This document shows, piece after piece, positions 13,701-26,300 of a stretch of 64,000 nt of DNA. The position numbers and the translations under genes were made by a program. Each line of letters begins with the position of its first letter. Position 1 is the first letter of the stretch. The stretch lies in contig CM040742.1 of NCBI GenBank assembly GCA_022829145.1, positions 17,866,631 to 17,930,630 on the forward strand. The letters run 5' to 3'. Origin of the DNA: Albula goreensis (taxonomy: Eukaryota > Chordata > Actinopteri > Albuliformes > Albulidae). A model generated the notes under the pieces. That model was not told the origin of the DNA. It worked only from the letters and a program-made list of their open reading frames with translations, and did not search any database.

Positions 13701-16700
13701 CATGAAACATACAGAAACAAAAACCAAACAGCAAAACAGCAGTGGGCTTATATGTCTGTAATTGGGCTGGACTTAATGATTGACTTACAATGCCGGCCAG
13801 CCCGGTCGCTGCTTCACCATGAAGCAGACAGCCCGTGCTGTTTGTCCTCCTGGTATGTTCAGTTTCATTGGTTTTCCTCAAGTGCTGTGGCTCATGTGTG
13901 CGTCCAGGAATTCTCGAAAATGTATGTTCGGGTTCCGGTGTTTCCCACTCTCCAGCGATTCTTCTCCCACCAGAACTTGAACTTTACTTGAATTCCCCGC
14001 CTCCTCCCCGGAAGCACATTCCTCCAATCCGCTCAGATTTCTGTCACCTGACAATTATGATGACGCCCTTGCTTCAACCCACAACATTACTAACACACAA
14101 GCCCAGCAGCACCACTAGCTAAATAGATATACTGCACAGAGATAAAGGAGGGAAGGAAGAGCAGTGTATACTAATTATATCCGTAACAATTTATAAAACA
14201 TTTTTTTCAGTTTCTGATTGTTCAATGTCCCCCAGTTAAAGGGGGAAGGGAGGGGTGGGGTTCAAACAGTTCATAAAACTTTGTTTAGTTAAAAATAAAA
14301 ATAAAAAAAGAGATTGAGAGAGAGATGAAAAATTCAGTATGAGGATGTGAAAATATATTTCATAATTAATTTTATGCTAATATTAAATCAATGTGATGCT
14401 TTGAAGGCAAAAAAAATTGCATTTCCAATGAATATTAGGTTAGAAAATACAACATTTGCCTGATTTAACATGACTTCCAGTATAAACCACGCTCACTTCT
14501 GGGTCTTCCATCCGAATACAGAGACAGAGACAGATCATTTTTCAACTTTTGTTGGTTAAACAGATACAGGTAATGACGTCACTGTACACCTCCACTGTAA
14601 ATATGACCTTTCTTTTCATACAAGGGTCTGCCAAGGCAGATGAGGTGTAACATTTGAAGTAGAGTTCAAAAGGTTAACAAAAAAGGTGTAAGAGACTGGG
14701 TTTAATTTCCCTGTGGGCAATTCTGTGTCTGCATCCTCTTTTCCTGGGGGACTGGCGGAAGGTGTTGCTGTGAAATGAATCTTTCAGGGTGACCGACAAG
14801 GCAATTTAAGTGCCTTACTTTCCTTTGGTGCCTACAACTGTGTATTGCCATAGCATAGAGAAGGTGTCAGAGATGTCTTTTGTGCCAAGGCAGAGCTCTG
14901 TGTCAGACATACATCAGGATTACATCAGTGTTAGTCCCAGAAACGACCGCTAATAAATGCAGTTTCACAAGAACCCAGTGGATCAAGCGTGAAGGAAAAA
15001 ACCATTACACAGTATTGTTGTGAAGCAAGAAAACATTACACATTATTGTTATGTTCATACATCATTCAATATGTATTGTGGCATAGTGGCAGGAGTTGTC
15101 ACCGAGCCAGGTGATGGGTGAGAGGAAACACATGAAAATTCAAAACAAAAAAATGGCCAAAGGCCTTTTATTTATCCCTTTTTGGGGAGAAAAAGGAACA
15201 AGAAAACAAGACAATATTCAAAAACAGGGTAAACACAAAAACAGCACAGGCACACAAAAGCCCACAGAGAGTCGAAAACCCAGAAAGCGCCCTTCTGCCT
15301 CTCAGGCTGTGTGTAAATGGAAGGCCTGATTGAAGGCTAGTGCTCACAGCTGAGTTGATTATAAATCACTCGTAGGTGAGCCTGTCTGATTGTGAGGCCA
15401 CTGCTGTTGCAGCACCTGTCAATTCTCCAGGCTGAGGGAGGGAACCAGGAGACTGACTGATATTGGATAAATATACTATTTGTTCTTTGCTCCTGAGAAA
15501 TATTGGTGAAATACCATGAAAATATCCATTTTTTTTACTTTTTACTGTGATATGAACTCCACACTGGCATGCGACAAAGTTGTCAGGATTGGATTATATT
15601 CTTATTTACTCACATTTTAGCCATTTTTAACAGTTCTCAATGCATGGACATCCCACATGGTGCAAATTATAGGAGGCTGAATTATGAAATAATTGCATGT
15701 ATAAAAAAAACATGTTAACATGCATAAAAATAAGATTTCCAGGCTGACCAACAAAATGGACTGCATGTCTTAAAAGTGAAATATATACTGAATTGTCATT
15801 TTTTAAAGTTAGCTTTAATGCGAGTACTTAGTTACTTTTATACTTTAAATGCTCATCTCACACTCTTCACTAATTATAGCTGTGCCCAGCACTGCATTCT
15901 TTATTCATCAATTAGACAATGAGGAATGCAAATCAAAGCATGACACATTGTTTGAAGTGTCTTTCATGCTTTGAAATAAGCTTGATGAGTACATTAACCC
16001 CTACCAAATGTTATTAAATGCAATAATGTCAATCATTTTGAATGGCTGTGACTCTTACTTTTATTGGTGGAAACAAATACGGTTATAGCAAAGACTATGA
16101 TGCCTCAGAGTCTTATTATGAGCATTTTATGTGCGACTAATGAATGAACAGAAAATTACCAGCCCCATTCAAAACGATGTTGTGCTATTTGTAATACTTG
16201 AGTGTTTTCTTTGTAGGCTCTTTGGCCCTACGGGGCCTAACTTCAAATGGAATTCAGCCCACCCCTTCCCAACCATCCTTGAAAAATATAACCACTTATT
16301 TTGTATCACTTTGTTTGCACCTTGTAACCTGTTGCTTTGTGGTTGTCTGTGCATGCTGTCCTTTTTTTATTGGTAGTGTTTTTGGTGTCAAACACAAAGG
16401 TTTTTATCGTCAGTGGAGGAGAGGGTACATGATGCTATATATTTGCTACTTGCTTGAAGACGTTTGTCAATGTCCTTCACTCAGGATGTTTTGTCAGCTG
16501 CCCTTGTTCAGGAAAGCCCCAGCCACTTGTCACTGAAAGTAATGTGCACCCTGGACACTAGCACCTTCAAGCTGGGTACACAGCTAAACACATTGTACGC
16601 ATGGGGATATCTCAGTCACCACCACATGCATGAGTAGCTTCACATTGAAGAGAATGGAGATACAGTAGATAAGGGAAATGGAGGATTATTTGAGGAAATT

Positions 16701-18087
16701 GACAGTTCTATGATAGGGTAGCCTCTGGCTTAGATTTGCTTTGGGAGTAGACATGACCCCCTGCAACTGGGGCCTCAACTGGCCAGAGGTCCACACTGAA
16801 AAGGTTACAATTATTTCAGCCTTGCCAGAGGAGGATGAGAGTTCAGCAGGGGAACGTTAGTTAATCTCATCACTGTCTAGCAGCCCCTCCTGGTTGACCG
16901 GGTGCCTGTAGATGCACAGAAGAATATGCTGATTTCATCTACTCTGTTGGCATAGGCAGTGTGTTATTGGAGCTGAATATGCAGTGTGTGGAATGAAGTG
17001 AGTATGTGTTGTCATATTAATCAGATGAAACAGGTTTCTGCCTGAGGAAAAACAGTGCATCTGTGTTTCTTAACATAGGTGAGGTGGCAAATTTGCCACC
17101 ATGTCACTGGTGACTGTGTCTACTGTTCAATGCGTACTTTAACTGTACTATTTCACTGTTGGTCACTTAGCATATCTGTAAACCCCTGTCTCTTGGAAAT
17201 TGTAACTGTACTCAAGCACTATTTCTATTATGCTACATAAGATGGTTTTTATACCTTTGCTTAAGGTAGGTTTTCTTACCGTTTAACATTAATCTTCCTG
17301 TAGATCTCTGTTGAAAGAGCACCATCCATCTTCCAGGAACCTGGACTCCAAAGAATTGGGCTTGGGACAAACCTGATTATGCTCCTTAATGAGCTTCCTA
17401 TGCTCTATAGCTGACATTGTAAGTAATTCACAAGGGCATATTGTCATTGAAATATTATGATTAATAACATACAGTTCAGTTTAATGTGTTGCATTCAACC
17501 AGTTCACCACCAGGGTACTTCCATGTTTTTCTTTTTTTAGCCAGGCATGGGAGGGTGTGACATCACATTCTCAAGGTAACCTGTTCCCATGTCCATTTGG
17601 TGTTGAAAATTCATTGGACTCAACATAGTTACGTGTTCCATAATTTATCATTACTGAATATTAACTGTACCATGAAAAATACATTGGCTGAAGTGCAATT
17701 ACACCACCCTTGATGGGAAGTTCAGAGTAAACTGTACATAATTAATGGAAGTGATTTGTATGTAACTCAAATGCTTGATTATACTGCCAGCTGAAGAATC
17801 TAACTCAAAACACAAGAGAGACCTTATAGAAAGATAGGGAGAAGAGTGTTTATATCAATCTGTGCACTTTAATTTAGTCTCAGTCACAACCTTTTAAATC
17901 AACTAAGTCAAGGTGTATATTTGACACTGGCTGTATATGTATGTGCATGCATGTGTGTCAGTGTTGTTGCTGCAATGGAATGTGTAGAAAATTCAGAATT
18001 GAGCAAACATAAAATAGGTACCTTGTAATCACTGCAAGACAATATTATGTCAATACACCAACAAGTCCCAATTTTCTGGAAATAATT
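10791..18087. other. Gene-free AT-rich DNA
   Basis: No gene recognised. A GC-richer patch at 13780-14130 contains an ATG followed by KQTAR, a chance match to histone H3. A full cAMP-response palindrome TGACGTCA lies at 14574-14581. Segments near 15100-15440 and 16830-16990 have the look of old interspersed repeats but were not assigned. Confidence 0.55.
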
Positions 18088-18262
18088 TAAGAATAGCAAG
18101 TTAAAGTTAAAGAGTTAAATTTGACAGCAGGTTAATCAATTTAAGTTGACAGTAGTCATTAACAACAGTCTTTAACTTAAATTGATTGACTTCCCTACTC
18201 AAGTGGTTCAATCAGTATGCTCAAAACATTTAGCTAAATTTAACTTCTGTGTTTTCCAGTGC
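18088..18262. repeat. Nested inverted repeat, MITE-like
   Basis: Inner arms AATCAATTTAAGTT (about 18134) and AACTTAAATTGATT (about 18174) are exact inverses. Outer arms AGTTAAATTTGAC (about 18111) and GCTAAATTTAACTT (about 18232) pair imperfectly. Together they form a foldback of about 150 bases, as in small non-autonomous DNA elements. Ends and target duplication are not resolved. Confidence 0.5.
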
Positions 18263-18829
18263 ATGTATTGATACAACATGTAAGATACAATGCAGAAATA
18301 TAATTTTTTTTATGCAAGTGTATTTTCAACAATGTATCCAATTACAAAAAGTACAGCATCTTGTACTAGAATAGGCCTAAACTAGACTTCAGGTCTTTAA
18401 CTGGAGTGTGCTATGCTAATTATGCTAAAACATAATGCTAATAACATGATTTTGGAATTTGTGTCACGTTCTGCTTTCAGGTCATGATGATTTAATTAGA
18501 TGAATTCAGCAGAGAATGTTGTTGGCTTTCCAGTTGCTATTAGCTACATCTACTACTGCAGAGGCTAAAGAATCACATGATGAGGCATTGTCCAATCCGA
18601 TGCTTCAGAAGTCCTATGATCCTGGGTCTTAAGACATCCTGACAGGCAGACCAGGCTGGAGGTCTTAGATTGGCTGGGAAGATCACACAGAGGTGGACCT
18701 ACCATTAGGCAAAGGTCAGCAATTGCCTTAAACCCCACACTACCAAGAGCCCCTTAAAACGCCTCATATGGTTAAAAATGTATTTTATTTTTTTTTACTT
18801 TTCCCTAAATTATGTCTTTCTAAAAATCT

Positions 18830-19582
18830 TGTGACGGAGGACTAATTATGTTTTATTCTCAGCCCCAAATTTCGGCTTCGGTCTCGCTATGAGGAAGTGG
18901 CAGTATCATGTAATCATGTAAAAAAATGCACCAAACCATTTGTATTCATGTTCATTTATTTGCTGGTTAAAATTCTTGTTTTTTGTTTGTTTTGGTTAAG
19001 TGGAGATTTGGAGCTCTGTGGGCGAGCAAACATTATCCGTCTTGTTATCCGTAAGCCATGGTCGAACTTCACGTACATCATATTTCAAACTTTCAGTTCT
19101 ACAGAAATCCGGTTTACCCACTTTTGTGTCTGTGGCTGTTTGGCGGGAGCGTCAAAGGAGCGCACAAGGAAAAACCTGGTAGTTGTAAGGATTGTGGGTT
19201 GTGTTGTCCTTTTTTTTTGGTTTTGAATGGTGATGGGATATATGTATTTGTTGAATGTATTATGTGTGTTTTATTATGTTCTATATAATAAGGAAGATAA
19301 TTGAGTGTTTACTACTTCTCTTTGAATTCTATAAGAAATTTATTTTCGGAATGGTATGGTTGGGAGGGGTAATCTTATTTAAGTCCCTCCTGCCTTAAAT
19401 ACCCTATGTAGCTTGAGGACGAGACAGTAAAGACGGACTGCTTTATTTGTCTAATACTTTGTAAATAGTCAAGGTTTATTTATTCATACTTCATTTAGTT
19501 CAGTTTCTTTGATTTCTCACTTTAATAAATTTGTCACCGTTCACCCTATTGTTGTGTGTGGCCTCTGCATGCCATTCTCACA
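18830..19582 (+). mobile_element. LTR-like block (possible solo LTR)
   Basis: The block begins TGTGA and ends TCACA, a 5-bp inverted terminus of the TG...CA type. Inside are a TATA-like TTAAATA near 19394, an AATAAA at 19524-19529 and a GT-rich stretch after it, in the order expected of U3-R-U5. It is followed within 20 bases by TGGCATCAGAATTC, which weakly resembles a tRNA primer-binding site. No target-site duplication and no gag/pol sequence are visible. Chance remains possible. Confidence 0.33.
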
Positions 19583-22500
19583 GATCCATATGGTAAAATG
19601 GCATCAGAATTCTTAATTCATGAGTGTCTCAGGGGCCCCCCTCAGTCCCCACTGCATTGGTCTATTCCATGATCTTACTGTGTATCCGTGGAAATGATTT
19701 CAGAGGGCAGAAGCCAACTGTTGTAAACAAACGGATCGGCGTGGTGAACCAACTGTTGGAATTTGAAGCGAAGCTACCCCAGGGGTGCTGAAAGGGAGGA
19801 AGCGAGAGGAAAGCGGGAGAACAAGGGATGTGGAGGTCCCCATGCCCACGTTTTCCTTTGGCCCCAAAATGACTAAATCCGCCCCTGAGACCACATCAAA
19901 TAACAATGATTTATCCGTGTAAATCAAATCTACATTAAGCCAGCTGTGATACTGCATTTCCTAGGGCTGCATGCATTCAGTCTAAAATATATTATATATA
20001 AAACACAAACACAGAGAAAGATAATATCTAAATCCTCTTTTCAGGAAAAGGCAATTTTCCAGCACAGAGGATCCCTCATCCTTAATGCTTTTTTCTGAGA
20101 AGTAAAATAAGCTTTTGGGGTCGTGGTCAAACTATTAGTTAAGGGGTGATTTCCCCATTAATACAAGTAAAGAACAAAAAGTGTCACATGATAGCCTTTG
20201 TCTCTTATCGCCAAAGCAACCACAGACACTGAAATCCTGCACCCTCAACCTCTGTGAGATGAGATGTTTGAATGGAGGTGCACTGTGTATTATGCTCATA
20301 GAGGTATGTTCAATTTTAATGCATTTTAATGAACATCATTCATTTCAAACGTCCATGGAGGTTTTCCTGAGGGGTAAATTCATTGGAAAATGATCTAAAA
20401 TAATAATCTTATACTGCATTATAAAATGGTCGAATATAATCTTGCATTTTTGAAAGTACCCTGATCCTGCATGCAAAAAAGCACTTTCATCTTATTCATA
20501 AAATGGAGGGAGAGGGCATTTGTTTATTACTTATTCATTCATTGCTCGTAACAGAACCTGTCAGAATATCCGCAGATGGTGTCTTGAGAACATTGAAGCA
20601 AGAAATCTCATCTTCCCAAGATCTTTTCTGTTTGTTTATTGTGCATATGTCTGTGTCAGTATGATCTCTGTGACGTTCCTTGGATTGGAGCATTGCGATA
20701 TCTTACTGTCCGTAGATAGTAAATGTGCATAATGATACAAGACATCCAATATTCATCCATCCTGTTAGAATCTTGTCCCTTTACTGTACTGAATGTGTAA
20801 AATTCTCTATAAATGTACAACTCCCACACTAAATGTTTTATACAAAACGTTTAGAAATAAAAGATATTCAGTATATAAATGTATGAAACATTTACAGTGT
20901 TTCAGTTTTTTGTCTATTCATAAAAATGTGCTAAGTGAATTGAATATCTGATAAATGTGTACAAGGCATTTTAAGACCATTCAATAATTGAAAATTCATC
21001 TTAAATATCTATTCTTCCTTTAAATATTATTTTTTTCACAATAGCATGTTTAATAGTTGGACATGTCATTTCAAACGTCATAAATATAGGAAGAGCTGAC
21101 ACCCTTGGGGTTATGTGGGATCAAAAGTAATGTTTTGGTTAAAGGTCAGAAATATGCATGGTGAATCCAGTATGTTATATCAAATTCATCACCCTGGACT
21201 TGTGAACCGCCCACTTTCTTTTTTTGGTTTGTTTTATTTTTGTGTATATTTCTCAAGAGATGGACTGCAATTGCAGACTGCAATTCAGTGATAATTATTG
21301 TATCTCCCTTCATACTTCATTTACTCATTCATAATCTGTTTGCTTTTTTCCCCAATCTGAGTCTTTACTTTTAGATTGTTATATCTGTTCATGAAGTGAG
21401 TCTCAATGTCCTCCAAAGGACTGCTTCTGTTATTTTCTTTTATGATATATTTTCACCTTCAATGCAGAAAACGAAAAACTAAAAAAGTACGATAAAAGTT
21501 TTTGGCATTGTTGACTAATGGAACCTATCCAAACTGCTGAGGACAAATTGCAAAAATTTACAATGAGTGAAGTAATCACAGAGAAACAGCTCCCTGGTGT
21601 TCTGCCTGCTCTCCAGTCTGCTGAAAAACATTGTGCATTATTATCGTATAACCAGTAACATAAAATGATGTTCTAAGTTTGAAATTCCTTTAAATAGAAC
21701 TTGTAAATGCTTCTAAAGAAAATCTGATGTGCACAGGTTTTCTTCAGGTGCTTTGTCATTGAAAGTTTAAAATCATCACTTGGCCTGGCATGTCAAGGTG
21801 ATCAGCTCAGATCAGACTGATCACGCTCTGGTGGCTCACACCACGGTTACACCATCAGCATGACAGGAAGTGAGGTCACTGACATTGAAGAGTCACCCAC
21901 TCATCACTTCACTGAAAAGCCTGAATGACAGCAGCTGCTAGAGGAGCAGTTTAAGAGTTTATCCAATGTGTGAGTGAGGGATTCCTACAACCAAGCAGAG
22001 GAGATTACGGCTTTAGACATCTCTGAGCTTTTGACACTACTGCATATGGTTAGGGAGGGGCCAGACGGGAAACAAAAAGCATTTACATGAGCTAATATGT
22101 CATCAGACAAGGGTTTCCATGTTGATGCCTGCTTAAAAACACATCAGTGGTACAGGCTCAGTACAGGGTAATACAAAGACTGCCAAAATTATTTATAACT
22201 ATTCAGTCTAACCTGTTATACTTGGTGTTCATTGCATACAATGGGGTTTATTGCATCTTATTTTTAGTCTCTTTTTATTATTTTCTTTTTTCTATGATTC
22301 TTATTGGTATGCTTCCTGAACACTCTTTTCTTTTTATATTGTACATTGTTGTATCATTGCCCTTTTTGTATTATTGTATGGCACTCCTTGATTCTTGCTA
22401 CAGATCTAACCAACAGGATTTAATTGATTTAAACAATATATAAGGATAAAATGAAATGATTGAAAACATTCTTAGTCACGTCAGAATACTGAAATTCTGG

Positions 22501-23273
22501 TAAGGAATGTCATATAAAGCTCTGTATTCACAGTCCCCACAGCTGACAGAACCTCAGTGCACAATCTCCCAGGCTTTTGATGAGTGTCCTGAAGGGAAAT
22601 TGATGGTCTGGCAGTGTGCCGCAGATAGCCTACTTAAGGTTGAGCTCTCCATGTGGTTCGACACAGAGATCAGCGAACAGAGGCTGCTCCTAGAAAAAAA
22701 ACAGGCTGCTGCTTGCATATCACTGTCTCTCACATCTTTCATCTCTTATCAGACCCTGCAGGTACACCCCCACCCACCCCCACCTTGCCTCCCCTCCAGT
22801 TCCAACCAAACCAACAAATCCAGTGGTCTAAATAGAGAAGCTATTGCCCTACTTCTGCTCCCCAATCTTCCTTAAGCTTACAGTGCCGTGCATGTTTGTA
22901 TTTAGGTTTTCACATTATGTGAAACATGGACCATTGTAAATTAAATGAAACCGGCCTGACCAGCAAAAAGCTACTTTGCAGGAAATGTGCAGGTCACAAC
23001 AAATATTAGCATTCAGGCTTTGTGTTTACAGCTGTTAACATTTTTCAACTCATAATTAATTTAATGCATACAGCACTCTACTGCCAAATAGAAACAGTTT
23101 ATATTCTGCTTTTTCACAGCACATTTTATCCTTAAATATGAGTAAGAATTACATATTTTCATGGTCTCCAAACATCATTGGGTTTGACACGACAACAAAT
23201 ATTGTGCAAAAATTAAATTAATGTCGCACTGGCTCAAATCAGTTGTACAAAAGTTTCGGGCCACACTATCCCA
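19583..23273. other. Gene-free DNA
   Basis: No gene supported. One 122-codon frame with a true ATG runs 22507-22875 on the plus strand; its second half is serine/proline rich and no family is recognised. It is treated as probably noncoding. Confidence 0.5.
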
Positions 23274-23315
23274 CTCTCTCTCTCTCTCTCTCTCGCTCTC
23301 ACACACACACACACA

Positions 23316-23359
<44 letters not shown>
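23274..23359. repeat. Compound (CT)n-(CA)n microsatellite
   Basis: A CT tract up to about 23300 joins an AC tract running to 23359. Confidence 0.97.
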
Positions 23360-23364
<5 letters not shown>

Positions 23365-26300
23365 AGGGACTATTGTGATGTCAAGCCCATATTTAAATTA
23401 AAAAGACCATTTTGGTCATTGTCATTGAGCTTTGTCATTGACCACAAGCACTTTTGGTGACTCTCAGGGAGAAAGGTGTCAGTCTAGAACTGTCTGAAAC
23501 AAGTTAGGCTCATCCTTTCAAAACTTGTCCCTGGAGTTGTCATGGCTGAGTTCCTTTCCTTAGTTTATTTTTTTCTAGTGTTCAGCCCTTGCTTTCTGAC
23601 AAGTTTTTTATTTTCCTTTACACATTATGACCAAGTTCAGTATTTAGCAATCCCAGAATGCACCGTCTGTTGACATGCCAGATCCAGTGGCTCTTGACAG
23701 CAAAGCCAGGGGAGAAAAAAAGACATTAAATATATGGACAGGGTGGGGGGAAATGTATCCATTAGGGTCCTCAAAATGACTGTCATCTCCACAGTTTTAC
23801 ATTATTCATTTCCTAGGCAGACACCATATCGTTTTTTTTTCTTGTATGCATTCATTCAGACTAGTATATTGACTGAAGGAATTTAGGTCATGTGCCTCTT
23901 TCCAAGAGTACTACTGCCACTGGGATTTTAATGTGTAACCGTAAATATACATTTTACCCACAATGCCATGCTGCTGCCCCCACATTGCTGCTCATTTGCA
24001 CACTAGAGTGAGGGCATCAGATGGCTCTTGTTTGTATAATAATATGTAATGTTGTAATAGCTCCACATGCAGTTATTCTGATTTTTTTGGAGGGTGAATG
24101 AATATGCAAATCAATTTGATGCAGTAGTGTAGCTCATTAGTGATTATGGAGCACTGCCATTTTAACCTTGAGCAAGGTACTTAACCTGTATCGCTTCAGT
24201 AAATGTCCAGAGGTATGGATAAATGGATAATAAAGAGGGAGAAATGCTACGTAAGCTCTATGAGATTCTCCAGATGGTATGCAAACAAACGACCTCCTGC
24301 TCATCCAGTCATAAACCCCTTGCTGTCATACAGTCTGCTTGTGCATTCTCGTTCTTTCATCCATGCCTTCACATAAGTTTGGTGTTTCCCAATGGGGGAA
24401 TTGAAGCCATTCTTCAGCTCCCAAATGTTTAGCTTTTCCTTTACCACCTGTTTAGCATGCTAAGTGTGGGTGTCTTGTTGTCTTGGTTTTGGGGAATTGA
24501 AAAGCATGATAGAAATCAAAGATCAATAAATATTTAAACACCTGTGTATCTCTAGGCTCATAACAGTCAAAGCACAATTACAATTATAATCTCAGTAGGT
24601 ATCTCTTGATGAAAAGATTTTTTTCTGCATAGGTGTTAAAAAGGGAGCACAAAAAATAAGTCTCTTATCTGTGTTTCTATTTATATAGTGAAATGCCCTG
24701 ATAATTGAGATGAGCTTCTTTAATGTAAAAGCAGTGCAAAAGCACACACACGCCAATACAAATGTATGCACTCTTTTAATCACCTACACACTACATAATG
24801 TGTACAGTCATTCAGCTACACACTTCCCAGAAGACAAAGGTTTATACACGCACTTCATGGACAACAAAGACACACACTCACATGTCACACAGCGAGTGCA
24901 CACACCCACTCTCACTCCCACGCTATGCAGTGACCAATCACAAACCATGTCATCCTCACCTGACCCCGAGAGTCTCATCCAAGTCAAACAAAGCCGCAGT
25001 GGTAGGAACGGATCAGAAAGGCAGCCAACTACACACTGTATCCTCGCTCTGGTACCAATGCCTTTAAAATTGAATGAGCTGATGGCAACGCTTTGAGATT
25101 GCCTTTAGAGCCCTGAGCTGGAAAAGTTACATATGCCAATGGAGCAGGGTCCTTCTATGAAAACGAGTTCAGTCACAGTTTTTTACAGCTCAGCCTCCTC
25201 TCATTTTCCCTTGTTTGAAAACTTAAGCACAACATACCATTCGAGAGCAGTGTCTGTGAGCCTATTCACTGGTAGTATAGCTGAAGTTCAGCTGTCTCGG
25301 TGGGTATACGATGCGTGTACTGCAAGTATTGCAAAGATGAGGGTCTGCAAGCAATGTACAAAACAGTGGATGCCATAAAAGTGAATCTATTCAGCGAATA
25401 ACAGCTTGCAGAAGGTCATGCATTTAACTGTCTGTTTATTTATAATGGCGAGCAGGACTGCACAAAGACACTTTAGAAAAATTTAAAAGAGGGAAGAATG
25501 TGGGGATGCATTTACCAAGAGAGCCAGTAACACAGACATATCAACTTGTGGACATTTCACAGGTGATGGCTTCTGAGGTAGAGTATTTAGAATTTGGGAA
25601 ATTGCAGACAGATGCCTGTACTAGTGCCTTCAGCTGTAGCAAAGTAACTATGAGTTGATTATCATGATGGTGGAGGAGTGTTGCCCTGTTCCCTCTGCAG
25701 AGCTCCTGATGCTGGTTAACCATGCTGTGGGACATACAGGCCATAATGGACCCATACAGTGGCCCAGAACCCTATTACCTTATATCCAGTTGGGCGTGGT
25801 GGAAAAATGAGGAGGTCGATAGCTTTTCAGAGATGAGCATGCTGTAACGCTAAAGGCCATTGGTATTAATGGTAATAAAGCTAAAAGGAGAGTGTACTGT
25901 ACACCTCCAGAAGCTTAGCAAGTATATTCCATATACATGATTGTATAATGGCCATTCTCTTTTTTAATTGGATGGAGGGTTTATATCATGTTTTGATCAC
26001 TTGACACCTATGAAGTAATGGCTATGTTATCTACGACAAAAGGTAATGTTTATGATCCTGCAATTCAGCACCTCTTTAATATAAAAGTTTCTTATTTTTC
26101 AGGACACCACTATGATTCAAAATAAAGAGTTTTTAGACATATCAGCAGATTAAGAAATCCCTGGGCTTCAGCAAATGACCATGTTAATGTTACATAACAT
26201 GCCCAATTGAAAATGCTTGAACTCTGAACTGTCACGCAAGGTCACTTGAGCCTTTGTAAACATTTAAGCCTCCTGATATGAATTCAGTGCATCTTCATTT

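Noticed and set aside
13818-13835. ATG followed by KQTAR, resembling the histone H3 N-terminus
   Set aside because: Only five residues match, the flanking histone sequence is absent, and the following residues are unrelated.
16198-16536. 112-codon plus-strand frame, cysteine and phenylalanine rich
   Set aside because: Opens at TTG, and the hydrophobic stretches come from T-rich DNA; no family recognised.
24710-25096. 128-codon frame rich in threonine and histidine
   Set aside because: Its composition is largely explained by a degenerate CA-rich stretch.
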